Shown: piece by piece, positions 12,253 to 23,688 of the stretch
Layout of the letters: every line of letters begins with the position of its first letter
How positions within the stretch are numbered: the stretch's first letter is position 1
From: Dromiciops gliroides
Taxonomy: Eukaryota > Chordata > Mammalia > Microbiotheria > Microbiotheriidae
DNA: 64,000 bases
Assembly: GCF_019393635.1 (NCBI RefSeq)
Contig: NC_057864.1
Location: 479,002,117-479,066,116 of the forward strand
Direction: 5' to 3'
The notes under the pieces: generated by a model
Database searches by the model: none
Seen by the model: the letters and a program-made list of their open reading frames with translations, nothing else
Told to the model about the DNA's origin: nothing
Position numbers and translations under genes: made by a program

Positions 12253-12859
12253 TGGGCTCTGATCCACAGAATCCTTCAGAACTAGAGTAGCTTTGTGATG
12301 GCTACTTTCCAGGGCATCACCCAGGGGCTACCCTTATTGGGTTTCCTTGCACAAAGTCATCAACCTCATTCTGTCTTCCAGAGTCACTGAAATGCAGTGT
12401 CAGGACAAAAGTCAGGGTGACTGATGATGGCCCCGGATGCAGTGGATTCTCTTAGTGTCTTCAATGTCTGACCAAGCTCTGACTGATCCAAGCAGCTACG
12501 TCATGGCTATTGGAACAAATTGTTCTTAGCCCCCCATTCTACCAAAGGAAGACTTCACAGGTGAAGTGGCTATAGATAGCCTACTGCTACAGGAAGTCAG
12601 AAGAGAGAGTGAATAGTAGCAGCTGGAGCTATGGTCAGGAACCAGTTTAGAAATGAAATGGGGTTTCAGCAGGCCTTAAAGGACAGATAGGATTTATATT
12701 GATGCAAAGCAACAGTTTTCAGGCCAAGGAAACTTTGTATTTGGAGGTAATTGTGACTCATCTGTACAAGTTGTGCAGAATCTGGTTACTTGGGTAGATT
12801 TCCCTGTACGTCTGTTTATGTTCCTCTGTGATAGATGTGTCCTTGGGGAAAGTGTCATG

Positions 12860-12990
12860 CTTTGGGTGATATAGCTAGATGCCTGAAGTCTATATATTCT
12901 ATCCTGCCACTGCATTTCAATGACTCTGGAAGGAAGGCAGAATGAGGCTGATGACTTTGTGCAACCGTGCCTCACTAAAATCCAAATGGA
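12860..12990 (+). repeat. RTE-tailed SINE fragment
   Basis: GGCAGAATGAGGCTGATGAC followed by TGTGCAAC.GTGCCTCACTAAAATCC is the body of the RTE-tailed SINE family seen at 17641, 13790 and 57590. The 3' end is missing. A similar relic may extend back to 12290. Confidence 0.6.
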
Positions 12991-13303
12991 TGTTTAAAAT
13001 TATTCTTCTAGCACCTTGGAGAAATTTCTTGGTGTTAGCTCCCTGAACAGATCAGCAGTTTTAAGGGTCAAAGAACCTTGGCTCTTAATCATAGAATCAA
13101 TGAGATTGAAAAGACACCAGGCCCAGAGGAAATTGTTTGGGCCTCTATGGGGATGACCTATGCTAGAGGGACTCCTAGAGAATTGGAGTGGGCCCTATGA
13201 ACAAAGGGACACGTTTTGTCTGGACCATAATGGGATGGCATTATGCATTGAGAGAAGCATTGGAAGAGTTTCCACCCAACACTGTTTGAGAATGGGGTGA
13301 TTC

Positions 13304-13588
13304 AGGCAGCTAGGTGGACCAGCCCTGAATTCAGGAGGACCTGAGTTCAAATGCAACTTCAGACACTTGACACTTACTAGCTGTGTGACCATGGGCAAGT
13401 CACTTAACCCTCATTGCCCTGCAAAAAAACAAAACAAAACATCCTTTTTAGGGGCAGCTAGGTGGCACAGTGGATAGAGCACCGGCCCTGGAGTCAGGAG
13501 GACCTGAATTCAAATCCGGCCTCAGACACTTAACACTTACTAGCTGTGTGACCCTGGGCAAGTCACTCAACCCCAATTGCCTCACCAG

Positions 13589-13656
<68 letters not shown>
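13304..13656 (+). repeat. Two short SINEs in tandem within one TSD
   Basis: The first copy (about 13304-13450) has a deletion in its head (GGTGGACCAGCCC). The second (about 13451-13591) is full length and ends in a (GA)n tract to 13656. One 13-bp TSD, AATGGGGTGATTC, flanks the pair (13291-13303 and 13657-13669). The second copy probably inserted in the A-tail of the first. Confidence 0.93.
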
Positions 13657-13658
<2 letters not shown>

Positions 13659-13789
13659 TGGGGTGATTCTATGTAGCCTGGAAAGTTTAGCATGAACCAG
13701 GCAAGCAGAGATCTTTGGCAAACTTTGCAAAATATGTTTTATTTTTTCGGTTTATTTGGGGAACTTTGTGAAATGTCCATTGTTCTGGG

Positions 13790-13912
13790 AATCTGTAAAG
13801 CTTTGTGCAACTCTGCCTCACTAAAATCCAGTTCATGCATGAGTCAAGATATCATCCCATGATGTCATTGGTCCTCTTCAAAATGAAGGACACACAACAA
13901 CAACAACAGCCT
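13790..13912 (+). repeat. RTE-tailed SINE 3' end
   Basis: TGTGCAACTCTGCCTCAC, then TGATGTCATTGGTCCTCTTC, then AAAATGAAGGACACACAAC and a CAA-repeat tail. This is the RTE-derived tail in plus orientation. Confidence 0.75.
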
Positions 13913-14765
13913 GAACCTAATCATTTGGCATTGACTGCCCCATAGTATTAGACAGTGTATATTTCCTGACTTCCTGAGTTAGACATTAAACTCCTCAAGA
14001 ATAATTTATTTGGGTACCAAATGCACCAGAGACCTATGACATGATGGCTTTGTTTCACAAAACTGATGATATCTCAGTGCTTGACAATACCTTTGGGCTC
14101 TTTCCTTATTCTATGAAGCACTCTTGTCCCAGAGTTTAGGGGACCCTGGAAGTCAGCCATTATAGGACTGGTTTTCCATGAGTTCATCTTGTTTCCCAAG
14201 TTAGACTAGAACCCATGTTTTTTTCCATTTCCTTTCCAACATGGCAGCAGGCTCAGTAAAAATGGTGGAATTGAATTGAACCTTTTCCCAGCCAGTTTTT
14301 GGTAGAACCATTCCCAGGATGCCAATTTTGTGTAATAAGACATTGCCCAGGTCCAAAGGTTCACTTCCTCAGAAGCTATTTTATTTGTTTCTCTTCTTGA
14401 AATTTTTTTAAGCTCTTTACCAGACTGGCTGGCAGATACAGAGGGGCTAGGGTCCATAGCCTCCCTACGAAATCAATCACATAGGCGCCCTCCCCACCCC
14501 TTACCCTAATGTCTTCATTTTCACTGCAATTGTTGTCAGGGATATTAGAATTAAATACCTAGTGGTAGGATTAACTAAGGAGTAAAGAGAGGATTTAATT
14601 TGTAAGGATGAAATCTAATTATACAATGGAACCCCCAGGGATGCAGTTCTACCTAATTTTTTTTGATGAATAATCTCTTAAAAGACTCCTCGCCAGAAAC
14701 AGAAATAGAAACCTTAGAAACATTCCTCCCTAAAAATAAATAAGATTTATTTTCTCAATACAGTT
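13913..14765. other. Intergenic, nothing recognised
   Basis: No gene or clear repeat. AT content is average. Confidence 0.4.
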
Positions 14766-14781
14766 GAGAAGAATAAGATGA

Positions 14782-14946
14782 AGGAGCAGCTAGGTGGCAC
14801 AGTGGATAAAGCACTGGCCCTGGATTCAGGAGGACCTGAGTTCAAATCCGGTCTCAGACACTTGGCTCTTACTAGCTGTGTGACCTTGGGCAAGTCACTT
14901 AACCCTCATTGCCTCGCCAAAAAAAAAAAAAAAAGAGAGAGAGAGA
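14782..14946 (+). repeat. Short tRNA-derived SINE with 16-bp TSD
   Basis: GAGCAGCTAGGTGGCACAG head, CORE, A-run and GA tail. TSD GAGAAGAATAAGATGA at 14766-14781 and 14947-14962. Confidence 0.95.
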
Positions 14947-14962
14947 GAGAAGAATAAGATGA

Positions 14963-15427
14963 GAACCCAACATTAAGAGAACCTGAGGAGTTCAAGGATT
15001 GCCAAAGGGAATTATGAACTCTACCTGGGATCCAATGTGTGTGGGGATCTTTGACAACATAAAGATTATTAAACACGTAATATATAAAGGGTCTTTCTCT
15101 TCTTTCATTCTTACCATAATCTCACCTTCCAAAGACATCTGCTCCATGTAGTCATGGCATGATGTTTAAAATGAGAAGGTTGACACTGGATAGGAATGGC
15201 AAAGATGCAGAGTAAGTCTTGATATCAGAAAAAAATGGTCCTTCCTCACCAGTTAGATCTAAAAAGAAATGCAATAGGCTGCCTTGAGAGGTGATTGGTT
15301 CCCCCTCCTTGGATGTCTTCAAACACACTGGCCATTTGTTAGGTGTGCCTTAGGATAATATTCCTTTCATGTATGGATTGGACTAAATGACCATGTGGTC
15401 CCTATTCTGATGAGATGACCTCCATAG
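14963..15427. other. Intergenic, nothing recognised
   Basis: Short unique-looking stretch between two SINEs. A weak L2-like wording near 15280-15400. Confidence 0.35.
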
Positions 15428-15441
15428 TCCCTTCTCCTTCT

Positions 15442-15607
15442 GTTTTGTTTTGTTTTGTTTGTTTGCTTGTTTGTGGGGCAATGGGGGTTAAGTGACTTGC
15501 CCTGGTCACACAGCTAGTTAGTGTCAAGTGTCTGAGGCCAGATTTGAACTCAAGTCCTCCTGAATCCAGGGCCAGTGCTTTATCCACTGTGCCACCTAGC
15601 TGCCCCA
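15442..15607 (-). repeat. Short tRNA-derived SINE with 14-bp TSD
   Basis: A TTTTG-repeat (its tail) at left and CCACCTAGCTGCCCC at right. TSD TCCCTTCTCCTTCT at 15428-15441 and 15608-15621. Confidence 0.95.
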
Positions 15608-16039
15608 TCCCTTCTCCTTCTAAAACATTCTAAATCGTCTCCAAAGTGGCAGCTGTGGGTAAATGGATTTACTGACCTTTCAGTGGATAAATTGTCTAGA
15701 GAGGTCTTCTGGGTTGTTTGGAGCTCTTCCTGATGGGAGGTAGCAACAAGTGAGGCCTGATGCCCTGTACATTCAGGCCTATGGCCCAGCCTCTTGGGGA
15801 AGGGATTGTCAGCTTTACATGGAGTGAGAGGAGAAGGAGGCTGTGCAAAAGGCACAGATAGAGACTGATTTATAACCAGAGATGATACAGAATCTGAGAT
15901 TATCTTGACCCCATAAAGGATCATTTGTATGTTATTTTTATCTGTTCCCTTACTCATAGATAACAAACGAATCTAGAAGTCTATTGGTGATGAAAAATTA
16001 TCTTCTAAAATAAAGAGCATTTGCTCTGTCCCATATGTG

Positions 16040-16450
16040 ACTGGAGTATCAGGGCCTGGTTTGGAATCAATCATTAAATGACCTTGGGAGGCTCACTTTA
16101 TAATTCTAGGCTTCGGTTTTCTCCATTTATGAAATGAGTGTCAAGGGGAGGTTGTACTGGGTGGTCCCTAATGTCACTTCTAGCTCGGACAGTCTGTGAA
16201 CTGGTGACTGATTAGTACTTTTCCAGTTGGTTTCCTAAGTCTGAAATAGACTGTGCATGTAGCAAAACTATAATCATGTCCACATAAACCTATAAAAGCA
16301 GTTGTTGATAAAAACCTTAATACTAGACTGTTAAATAAAATAAATTTAATAATAAAAGCTATCACAGAGTGCTTTACAATCATTTCATGGGAGCCCCACA
16401 ACAACTCTGAGGCAGGTGAAGGAAATATTATTGTTCCTTTCAGAACATGA
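16040..16450 (+). repeat. MIR-type fragments
   Basis: 16080-16190 (GACCTTGGGAGGCTCACTTT, TTTCTCCATTTATGAAATG) and 16340-16450 (GAGTGCTTTACAATCATTTC, ACAACAACTCTGAGGCAGG). Confidence 0.6.
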
Positions 16451-16524
16451 AGCTCAATTAGACTTGTGACTCAGCCCCCACACACCAGTAAATTCTATCC
16501 TCTTCCCTACTCTGAGGTATTTAT

Positions 16525-16731
16525 TTATTTGTTTGTTTGTTCATTTGTTCATTTATTTATTTATTTATTTATTGCTTACTTACTTATTTATTTGTGAGGC
16601 AATGAGGGTTAAGTGATTTACCCAGGGTCACACAACTAGTAAGTGTCAAGTGTTTGAAGTCAGATTTGAACTCAGGTCCTCCTGAATCCAGGGCTGGTAC
16701 TTTATCCACTGCACCACCTAGCTGCCCCACA
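16525..16731 (-). repeat. Short tRNA-derived SINE with TTTA/TTTG tail
   Basis: The tail is a (TTTA)n/(TTTG)n microsatellite at 16525-16590. The body runs to CCACCTAGCTGCCCC. The flanks share TCTGAGG.ATTTA. Confidence 0.92.
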
Positions 16732-16962
16732 TCTGAGGGATTTTAAAGGAACCAGTCCCACAAACATAGCAAAACTATCAGTAACTCTTTACAAAGAAGA
16801 AAGAAAGAAAACCCAATACATTAAACCACACAGACTTTGTGCTTACTGACACCCTTTTGACATTTGTAACCAACCTAGAATCCAAGAGGTCCAAAGACAT
16901 TCATATTCAAACCCACTCTGTTGTTTGTAAGACCAGAGGGGATTTAAAGAAATACAAATTGG

Positions 16963-17120
16963 GGCGGGCTAGGTGGCACAGTGGATAAAAAACACTGGCC
17001 CTGGATTCAGGAGGACCTGAGTTCAAATCTGGACTTAGACACTTGACACTTGCTAGCTGTGTGACCCTGGTCAAGTCACTTAACCCTCATTGCCCTGCAA
17101 AAAAAACAAAAACCCAAACA
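16963..17120 (+). repeat. Short tRNA-derived SINE
   Basis: GGGCGGGCTAGGTGGCACAG head, CORE, A/C-rich tail. No clear TSD was read. Confidence 0.9.
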
Positions 17121-17124
17121 AAAT

Positions 17125-17283
17125 AAAACAAACCACTCTTTGAGGTAGATATAATTATTACCTTCATTTTCTAGACTACATGACTTGCCCAAGGTCATAC
17201 CTCTGGTAAGTATCCAAAGCAGGATTTGAACCTGGATCTCCTTGTCTCCCAGTTTAATGCTTTATTCCCTATCATACAGGGCT
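17125..17283 (-). repeat. MIR-type SINE
   Basis: GAGGTAGATATAATTATTACC, ACTTGCCCAAGGTCATAC, AGGATTTGAACCTGGATC in MIR order. Confidence 0.7.
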
Positions 17284-17457
17284 GCTCCAAGGCATCATGC
17301 CAACACAGAACATATCAGTGCTAACAAAACTGTTGTCAGTGATCTGGCAAGGGTATGCCGACTTTTCATACAAAAGGAAGTTTGTGGAATCTTCAAACTA
17401 TAGGCCAGCCAGTTTGACAAATTCTTGGCATGTTCTCATACATAAGCGCGTATGCAT

Positions 17458-17458
<1 letters not shown>

Positions 17459-17501
<43 letters not shown>
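17459..17501. repeat. (CA)n microsatellite
   Basis: About 20 CA units after a CGCGTATGCATGCGC stretch. Confidence 0.97.
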
Positions 17502-17503
<2 letters not shown>

Positions 17504-17640
17504 TGCAGCAGGTCAGTTTGTATGGAACATAGAATATATGAAGGTCAGTAATATGAAGTCAATCTAGAAATAGAGTTCAAAACCAGACTGAGAAAGACTT
17601 TGGAGACAAAATAGGGGTTTGCACTTTATGCTAATAACAG

Positions 17641-17966
17641 TTGTTCTTGTTGTTGTTTGTCCTTCGATCTTGAAGAGAACCATGACTTCAGGAGGTGATG
17701 TCATGACTTAATGGTGAACTGGATTGAAGTGAGGGAGGGCTGTGCAAGGTCACCAACCTCATTCTTTCCTTCAGAGCCACGTGGGCCCAGTAGCAAGATA
17801 TACATCAGAATGACTGGAGATAGCCCTAGATGTTTAAGGCAATTGGGGTTAAGTGACTTGTCCAGGGTCACACAGCTAGTAAGTGTCTGAGGTGAAATTT
17901 GAACTCAGGTCCTCTTGACTCCAGGGCCAGTGCTCAATCTACTGTGCCATCTAGCTGCCTCATTAA
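17641..17966 (-). repeat. RTE-tailed SINE (RTESINE-type), near full length
   Basis: Minus strand: a tRNA/CORE head (GGCAGCTAGATGGCACAG) at the right, then an RTE-like body and an end matching the RTE LINE 3' terminus (GAAGGACAAACAACAACAAG). It was inserted with TSD TAATAACAGT/TAATGACAGT into an older repeat whose halves are 17560-17640 and 17970-18080. Confidence 0.8.
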
Positions 17967-18279
17967 TGACAGTAGGAGTCCTCTGAAGCTTCTTGAATAG
18001 GGCACAGGCACAGTCAGACCTGAGATGAAAGAATATCAATTTGGCAGCTGTAAGTAAAAGGGATTGGAGAGGGTCAAAGGGTAAAGAAGTGAAACATTAT
18101 CACCAAACAGTGTTTGCTAATGGAGAACATGTAGAACATGTTTAATAAATAATCCCAATATATAATGTTGTGTATGTTTATGTAATGGTGAGTTTGGTCT
18201 TCTGTATGTGACTTTGCACTATGATGCTATATATTGGGTTTTGGCATAGGAATTAGCTAGCTGGTCTATAGCACGTAGC

Positions 18280-18493
18280 TCTGATTTGCAGTCCTGGGCC
18301 TGGAGTCAGGAAGATCTGAGTTCAAATCTGGCTGCAGCCACTTACTAGCTCTGGGCAAGTCACTTTACCCTGTTTGCCTCAATTTCCTCATCTGTCAAAT
18401 GATCTGGAGAAGGAAATGGCAAAACCACTCCCATATCTTTGCCAAGAACACCCCAAATGGGATCATGAAGAGCCAGACTTGACTGAAACAACT
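18280..18493 (+). repeat. Long CORE-SINE, 5' part diverged
   Basis: GGAGTCAGGAAGATCTGAGT through AAATGGGATCATGAAGAGCC and GACTGAAACAACT. The first 20 bases of the head are poorly kept. Confidence 0.8.
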
Positions 18494-19121
18494 TGTAAGG
18501 AATTAATTGTGATTTGGGGTTTCCATGACCACATCTTTGCTTCATTATGGTCAGACTGAAAAGATGTAATCTTGAAAAGTCTAAGAGAAGATGGGTGTGT
18601 ACTTGAAGAGATTATAGAAAAAAACAACAAATATCTAAACCTCCCCTAGTAATTACCCTAGACCCACATGTGCCTGGGAAAATTATAATGGAGACAGCCC
18701 AGGGCGTATGTTGAACCAATTGGAGACTCAGCATGGCTAAGAACCTCCCCTTCCTGTGGGAGAGGCAAAAAGTGGGGAGAGCAGAGCTATGTGGTAGAGC
18801 CTAGGACCTAACCAGGGAGAGACTGCACAGTTGACTCTCATTGAAACTATGGACTCCAGGTGGTGGTGAGTTTGTGTTGTGGAATCGAGGCCAGCTCTTT
18901 GAGCTAGCTGAGCTGGAAGAAAATTTGGGGTTTCAGTCAGTCTTTGTTAAAGCCAGGGAGCTTATTCATTTTCTCTTCCCCTATTCACCTTCTCATTGTC
19001 CCTGGCTTTATTAACTTCACCTGTGTTATAAGTTTTATTCCCATTAATAACACCTGGTTTGTTTGTGGAAAAGAGGCTGTTGATCTCCTTTCTTATTAGT
19101 CTGGGAGAAATAACTAAAACA
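18494..19121 (+). mobile_element. LTR-like sequence
   Basis: It starts TGTAAGGAATTAATTG right after a SINE tail and has a T-rich, TTATTAA-containing segment near 19010-19050, as in an R/U5 region. The right end (near ACTAAAACA) and the TSD are not established. Confidence 0.3.
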
Positions 19122-19674
19122 GGTGGTTTGGAAGGGAGGAAACTGTGGACCTAGGGGTCTCTCATTATTTTCTGAATCCCAATATTATGGCGAGCTGACA
19201 AAGTAACTCTTCTCATATTAAATTTGTCCCTTACAAATTGAATAACAAATGTACCTGCATTTATCTGATATAATGAGAAGATAACCCTTCCTTCTACATA
19301 TAAATGGATATTTAATGCACTTACAAATTTTCCCATGTATCTAGCATGATTGCAAACTTTGTAAAGGGAAGGAAAGTATAAAAGGGGACACGGACTTTTT
19401 CTGTGTTGACCAGAATGTAGTACAGAAGGCAGTGACAGCCTTCAGTGTTTCCAAAGTTTTGGGTTGCTTCTCAGGAGCTTCAGGGGTATTGGCATGACTG
19501 GGCACTGACTACTTGGCATTACAGAGTTGAAAGGGTTAATGAAAATGAATGCAAATACCAACCCAACAAAAATTTTGGCTTAGAAGAAACAGCCAAAAAG
19601 CAGAGATAGATACAGAATAAAAATGGGGTGGGGAAATAGAAGAAAATTTGCTGGGTATCAGGTGAATCTAAACC

Positions 19675-19820
19675 AGTCATTCTCAAAGTGTGTCCTGAAG
19701 GACCCTGAGATCTTTTTTAGAGGGTTCACAGGGTCTAAACTATTTCCATAATAATGTCAAGACCTTTTAATTTCTAATATGTTCAAAATCAAAAGATATC
19801 GATAGATATAGCCTACATAA
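19675..19820 (+). repeat. Possible hAT-Charlie-type DNA transposon fossil
   Basis: TCATTCTCAAAGTGTGTCC, AGGGTTCACAGGGTCTAAAC and ATTTCCATAATAATGTCAAG follow the wording of an old mammalian hAT-Charlie non-autonomous family. No terminal inverted repeats were resolved. Confidence 0.4.
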
Positions 19821-19869
19821 ATAAAAAATTCCTTAGGAAGTCCTCAATGATTTTAAGAGCATAAAGGGG

Positions 19870-20093
19870 TAGAATTCTGGGCCTGGAGTCAAGAAAAACT
19901 CATCTTTTTGAGTTAAAATCTGACTCAGACACTTACTAGCCATGTGACCTTGGGCAAGTCACTTAACCCTATTTGCCTCAGTTTCCTCATCTGTAAAATG
20001 AGCCAGACAAGGAAATGGCAAATTACTCCAGGATTTTGGCCAAGAAAACCCTACATGGGGTCATGAAGAGTCAGACACAGACAGCAGCAGCAT
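19870..20093 (+). repeat. Long CORE-SINE
   Basis: CTGGGCCTGGAGTCAAG, CACTTACTAGCCATGTGACC, ATGGGGTCATGAAGAGTCAG and a CAG-rich tail. It lies just upstream of a short SINE at 20134. Confidence 0.85.
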
Positions 20094-20133
20094 GGAACAC
20101 AACTACCTCCTAAGAATTACAAATGAGTATCAC

Positions 20134-20296
20134 TTGGGGCAGCTAGGTGGCACAGTGGATAGAGCACCGGCTCTGGATTCAGGAGTTCCTGAGTTCAAAT
20201 CCGGCCTCTGATACTTGACACTTACTAGCTGTGTGACTCTGGGCAAGTCACTTAACCCCCATTGCCTCACCAAACAAACAAACAAACAAACAAACG
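20134..20296 (+). repeat. Short tRNA-derived SINE with 13-bp TSD
   Basis: Complete copy with (CAAA)n tail. TSD AAATGAGTATCAC at 20121-20133 and 20297-20309. Confidence 0.95.
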
Positions 20297-20309
20297 AAAT
20301 GAGTATCAC

Positions 20310-21600
20310 CTAGAGGGCAATAAAGAGATGCATGATAGATCTGAGCCAACAGCAACATATACAACCAACGAGGAACTACAAAAATAGGAACAAAAACAAT
20401 CTTCTGGAAGGGAAGATGGATGGCTGCTCATGTGGCTGGAGGGGGCACCACCAATTGACAGAGGTCTCCATTGGTACCCTCACAGTATCAGGGGAAATTG
20501 AGGAAGGGCTTTAACAAGGGGGGTACCTCCTGAGGAGAACTTTTGGGAGGAAATACCCAGGATAAGCAGGCGTGAATGTATCATAATCAGCATTATTGAG
20601 GGAAACATCAAATCAATGAGTGAGATAGGATCAAGTGAGTGAGGCCATCCTCCACAGTCAGACGGGCTACATTTGGCCCAATGACCCCCTGAAGGATTTT
20701 CTTGCACTCAACCAGCAATATGTCTAATAGCTTTGAGTGAGAAAGGCTCTCATGGACTCTTCCATGTGACCTTCAGGAAATCCTTTCGCCCTTCCAAGTC
20801 TCTATTACTTTGCCTGTAAAATAATATGCATACCACCTACTTCATGAGACCATAAAATGTTCTGTAAACTTTAAATTGCTGTAGAAATGTAAGTAGCAGA
20901 AGCAGTCATAATGGTGTGCCCCACCCCCCAACAGCCCCTGCTGGGAGGTAGAAAGGCAGTAACAGTTACCTGCATCCTGGAGTTATTACCATGTTCAGGT
21001 CCTTGCTGGTAACGGATAAAAAGGATGGAGAATGAATTAGTGAATGAGAAAAAAAAAAACATTGATTAATCACTATGTGTCAAGCACCATTCTTGGTTTT
21101 GGGGATATAAATCCAGAAGCATTTTGAGGGTAGAGGAGTCATTTACTGTGGTAACCATGGACACCTATCAGTTGGCATTTCCATCATGTACAGTATGTTT
21201 AATTTGCAGCACATTACAGAAAAGACCATGAACATGGATGAGTTTGGGGTTATTGGCATCCTTGTCCTGTAAAAACAATGAATGCAAAATGTCCTCTCTG
21301 GCTGTACCCAAGAGACTTCTGGCAAAGAGAAAGAAACCCACAACATGAACAAGAATGTAGTCACAAACAACCTAGGAAGAGAAGCCCATAATTCAAGGAC
21401 CTTGTCTCAGTGCTACTCTTCCTGCTCAGCAGCCAGTTATCCATCTTCATTAAGGTAAATTCATTTAATTGAGTCATAAGCAGAAACCAGTTAGTACTTT
21501 TCTTGAGAAAGCATATAAAGAATCATAATATGTAGGCAGTTGGTCAAATAGTTAAAGAGTATATTAAAGCTAGGAAAACTGGGGAACATAAAGAACGCAG
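20310..21600. other. Intergenic with weak MIR pieces
   Basis: A MIR-like fragment near 20810-20880 and a THER1-like fragment near 21060-21110. The rest is unassigned. Confidence 0.4.
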
Positions 21601-21653
21601 TACTACATACATATATGTGTATATGTATATATAAACATAATTATTAGAAAATG

Positions 21654-21908
21654 GGCAGCTAGGTAGCACAGTGAATAGAGTGCTGGGCCTGAAGTCAGGA
21701 AAACAGCTTTCTGAATTAAGCTCTTGCCTAGACACTTACTAGCTATGTGACCCTAGGCAAGTCACATGGCCTTGTTTGTCTCAGTTTCCTCATCTGTCAC
21801 GTGAGCTGGAGAAGGAAATGGCAAACCACTCCAGTATCTTTGCCAAGAAAACCCAAAATGGGGTCACAAAGAGTTGGATGCAACTGAAATGACTCAACAA
21901 CAACAAAT
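21654..21908 (+). repeat. Long CORE-SINE, full length
   Basis: GGGCAGCTAGGTAGCACAG head, CORE, TTTGCCAAGAAAACCC body, GGTCACAAAGAGTTGG, tail ACTCAACAACAACAA. Adjoins a TA/CA-rich simple stretch (21600-21640). Confidence 0.9.
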
Positions 21909-22369
21909 TGAAGAATGATTAAAAAAATAAAACAAAACAAAAAACCCCAAACAGTTTCCTCTATTACCAGAAATATGCTCCATAGACTTTATAGGACCTT
22001 TGGTTCACTTTTTTTTTCACCATAATCACGGAAACCATAAGTAGTTTAGTTCCCCATAAGCTATAAATCAGCATTATGGAATGTAATTTCAACAATGAGA
22101 CTAGATCATAATTCTTTTCTCTATGGAATTTCCAATCAGTGAAGTTAACCTGCTTGCCGAGTCCACTGAGAGATAAATCTAGGGCCAATCTGGCTCTTTT
22201 TCTAAAGATGTAATTGCTGCTGATGGTTTTATAACTTGACCTTACCCTTGGCTGCTGTTAAATTTTCTATTAAGTGTTAGGAACTTATAGCCCAATGCAA
22301 TGCCAGAACAGTCAGCTGGAGGGAGTAGAACATGAAACCAGTTAAGCTCACTGCTCCAAGGGAGGTAGA

Positions 22370-22450
22370 AAAAAATTTTTCTTTTCTTTTCTTTTCTCTT
22401 CTCTTCTTTCCTTTCCTTTCCTCCCTCCCCCCCCCTTGCCTTTTTTTATT
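22370..22450. repeat. Polypyrimidine tract (TTTTC/TTCC/C)n
   Basis: All C/T for about 75 bases, changing from TTTTC repeats to TTCC and then a C-run. Confidence 0.9.
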
Positions 22451-22630
22451 CTGACATCGATCATACTGGAAAGTTTACAAAATGAAGAGACAAAAGCTTA
22501 TTTGGTGAGTGTAAGAAGTCTAGAAAGTCACCAGTGAGTTGGTGATACAAAAAGAAGGAAACAGAAGAATTAAGAATCCTAGTTCAGTTCTCTTCCTGTT
22601 TCCATTCTGGTAAACTGTGTGACATGGAGG

Positions 22631-23688
22631 TGTCAATCTGAAAATTAATGAAACAATCAATCTAGGAGAAATAAGGTCTTTAATCAGGGCAGAGGAGCTA
22701 TAACTTGAAGTATTGCAAAGCAAGATTGCTAGGAATACCCAAAGATGGGGACTGAGGACAGGGTTTATATGGGGTAACAGAACAAAGAGAGCTATGAGAC
22801 TGCCCTGGGTTAAGTGAGTTTCTTACAAATAGAAACTCACTTAACTCTAAATAGAAAGTACTTAATGTAAATGAACCTTTTTACATAATAACCTAAAGTC
22901 CAGGAAGTAAGCTGAATCTTTGGAGGAATCTTTGGGAGGGGATAGTTTGTTTGGGGGAGATCCATAAAACAAATCAAGAGTCTGGAATTGACAAATATTC
23001 ATCAGCCTCAGGTGATTCATTGGCCTGGGAATGGGGAATAGTTGAGGATCAGTTAGTTTTCAGTAAATTGTGGTTATCAGAGGAAGGGGTAAAAAATTTC
23101 AGTTGCTGAATTGGACTCTACAAGTAAGCTTGAATGATGACTTCCAACCATCTTAACTAGGTAATTCAGTCCAATAACTGGTTTGACTGATATTTATTCA
23201 CTTATGTTATTGGTCATTTAGCTACACTTATTTAGTAATGGGATGTAGCCCCTTGGACATAACACTTTCATAGTGCACTTGTAACCCCCTTCTCTCTATG
23301 TCTGGTTCACTCACTACAACATGCATTCAAGATGGAGAGTTTTAGGAACTTTCCCCATCATTTTGAATTCTACCTGGTTGCTTATATGAGTAAGAAGCTG
23401 GTCCAGGTAAATTGTTTGGTTTTTCTCAGGATGCAGGGTCTCTGCTGGACAGGTTGAGACTTTGTATTGTGCACGAGCAACACCAATCTTCTGCCTTTGG
23501 CTCCTGGATTCATTGGGTAGTACTGTTCTCTCTTTTGTAACTGGGATGCTATAGTGAGGTTTTCAGCTAAGGTTGTCTGTCATTTCCTGGGAGGAGATGG
23601 GAGAGGTCTTACCTCTCCTATTCAGCACTCTCTCCTGGATCAAAAGTCCTTTCCCACAGGAAGTTATTCCACTTGGCTCTAAAAGATT
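22631..23688 (-). mobile_element. LTR-like or unassigned repeat
   Basis: The start TGTCAATCTGAAAATTAATG is repeated nearly exactly at about 30026 (TGTTAACC then GAAAATTAATGAAACAATCAA), so this is an interspersed family. Read on the minus strand, the first 60 bases resemble an LTR U5 end. The half-L1 at 23700 is inserted at its far side. No coding sequence was recognised. Confidence 0.35.
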
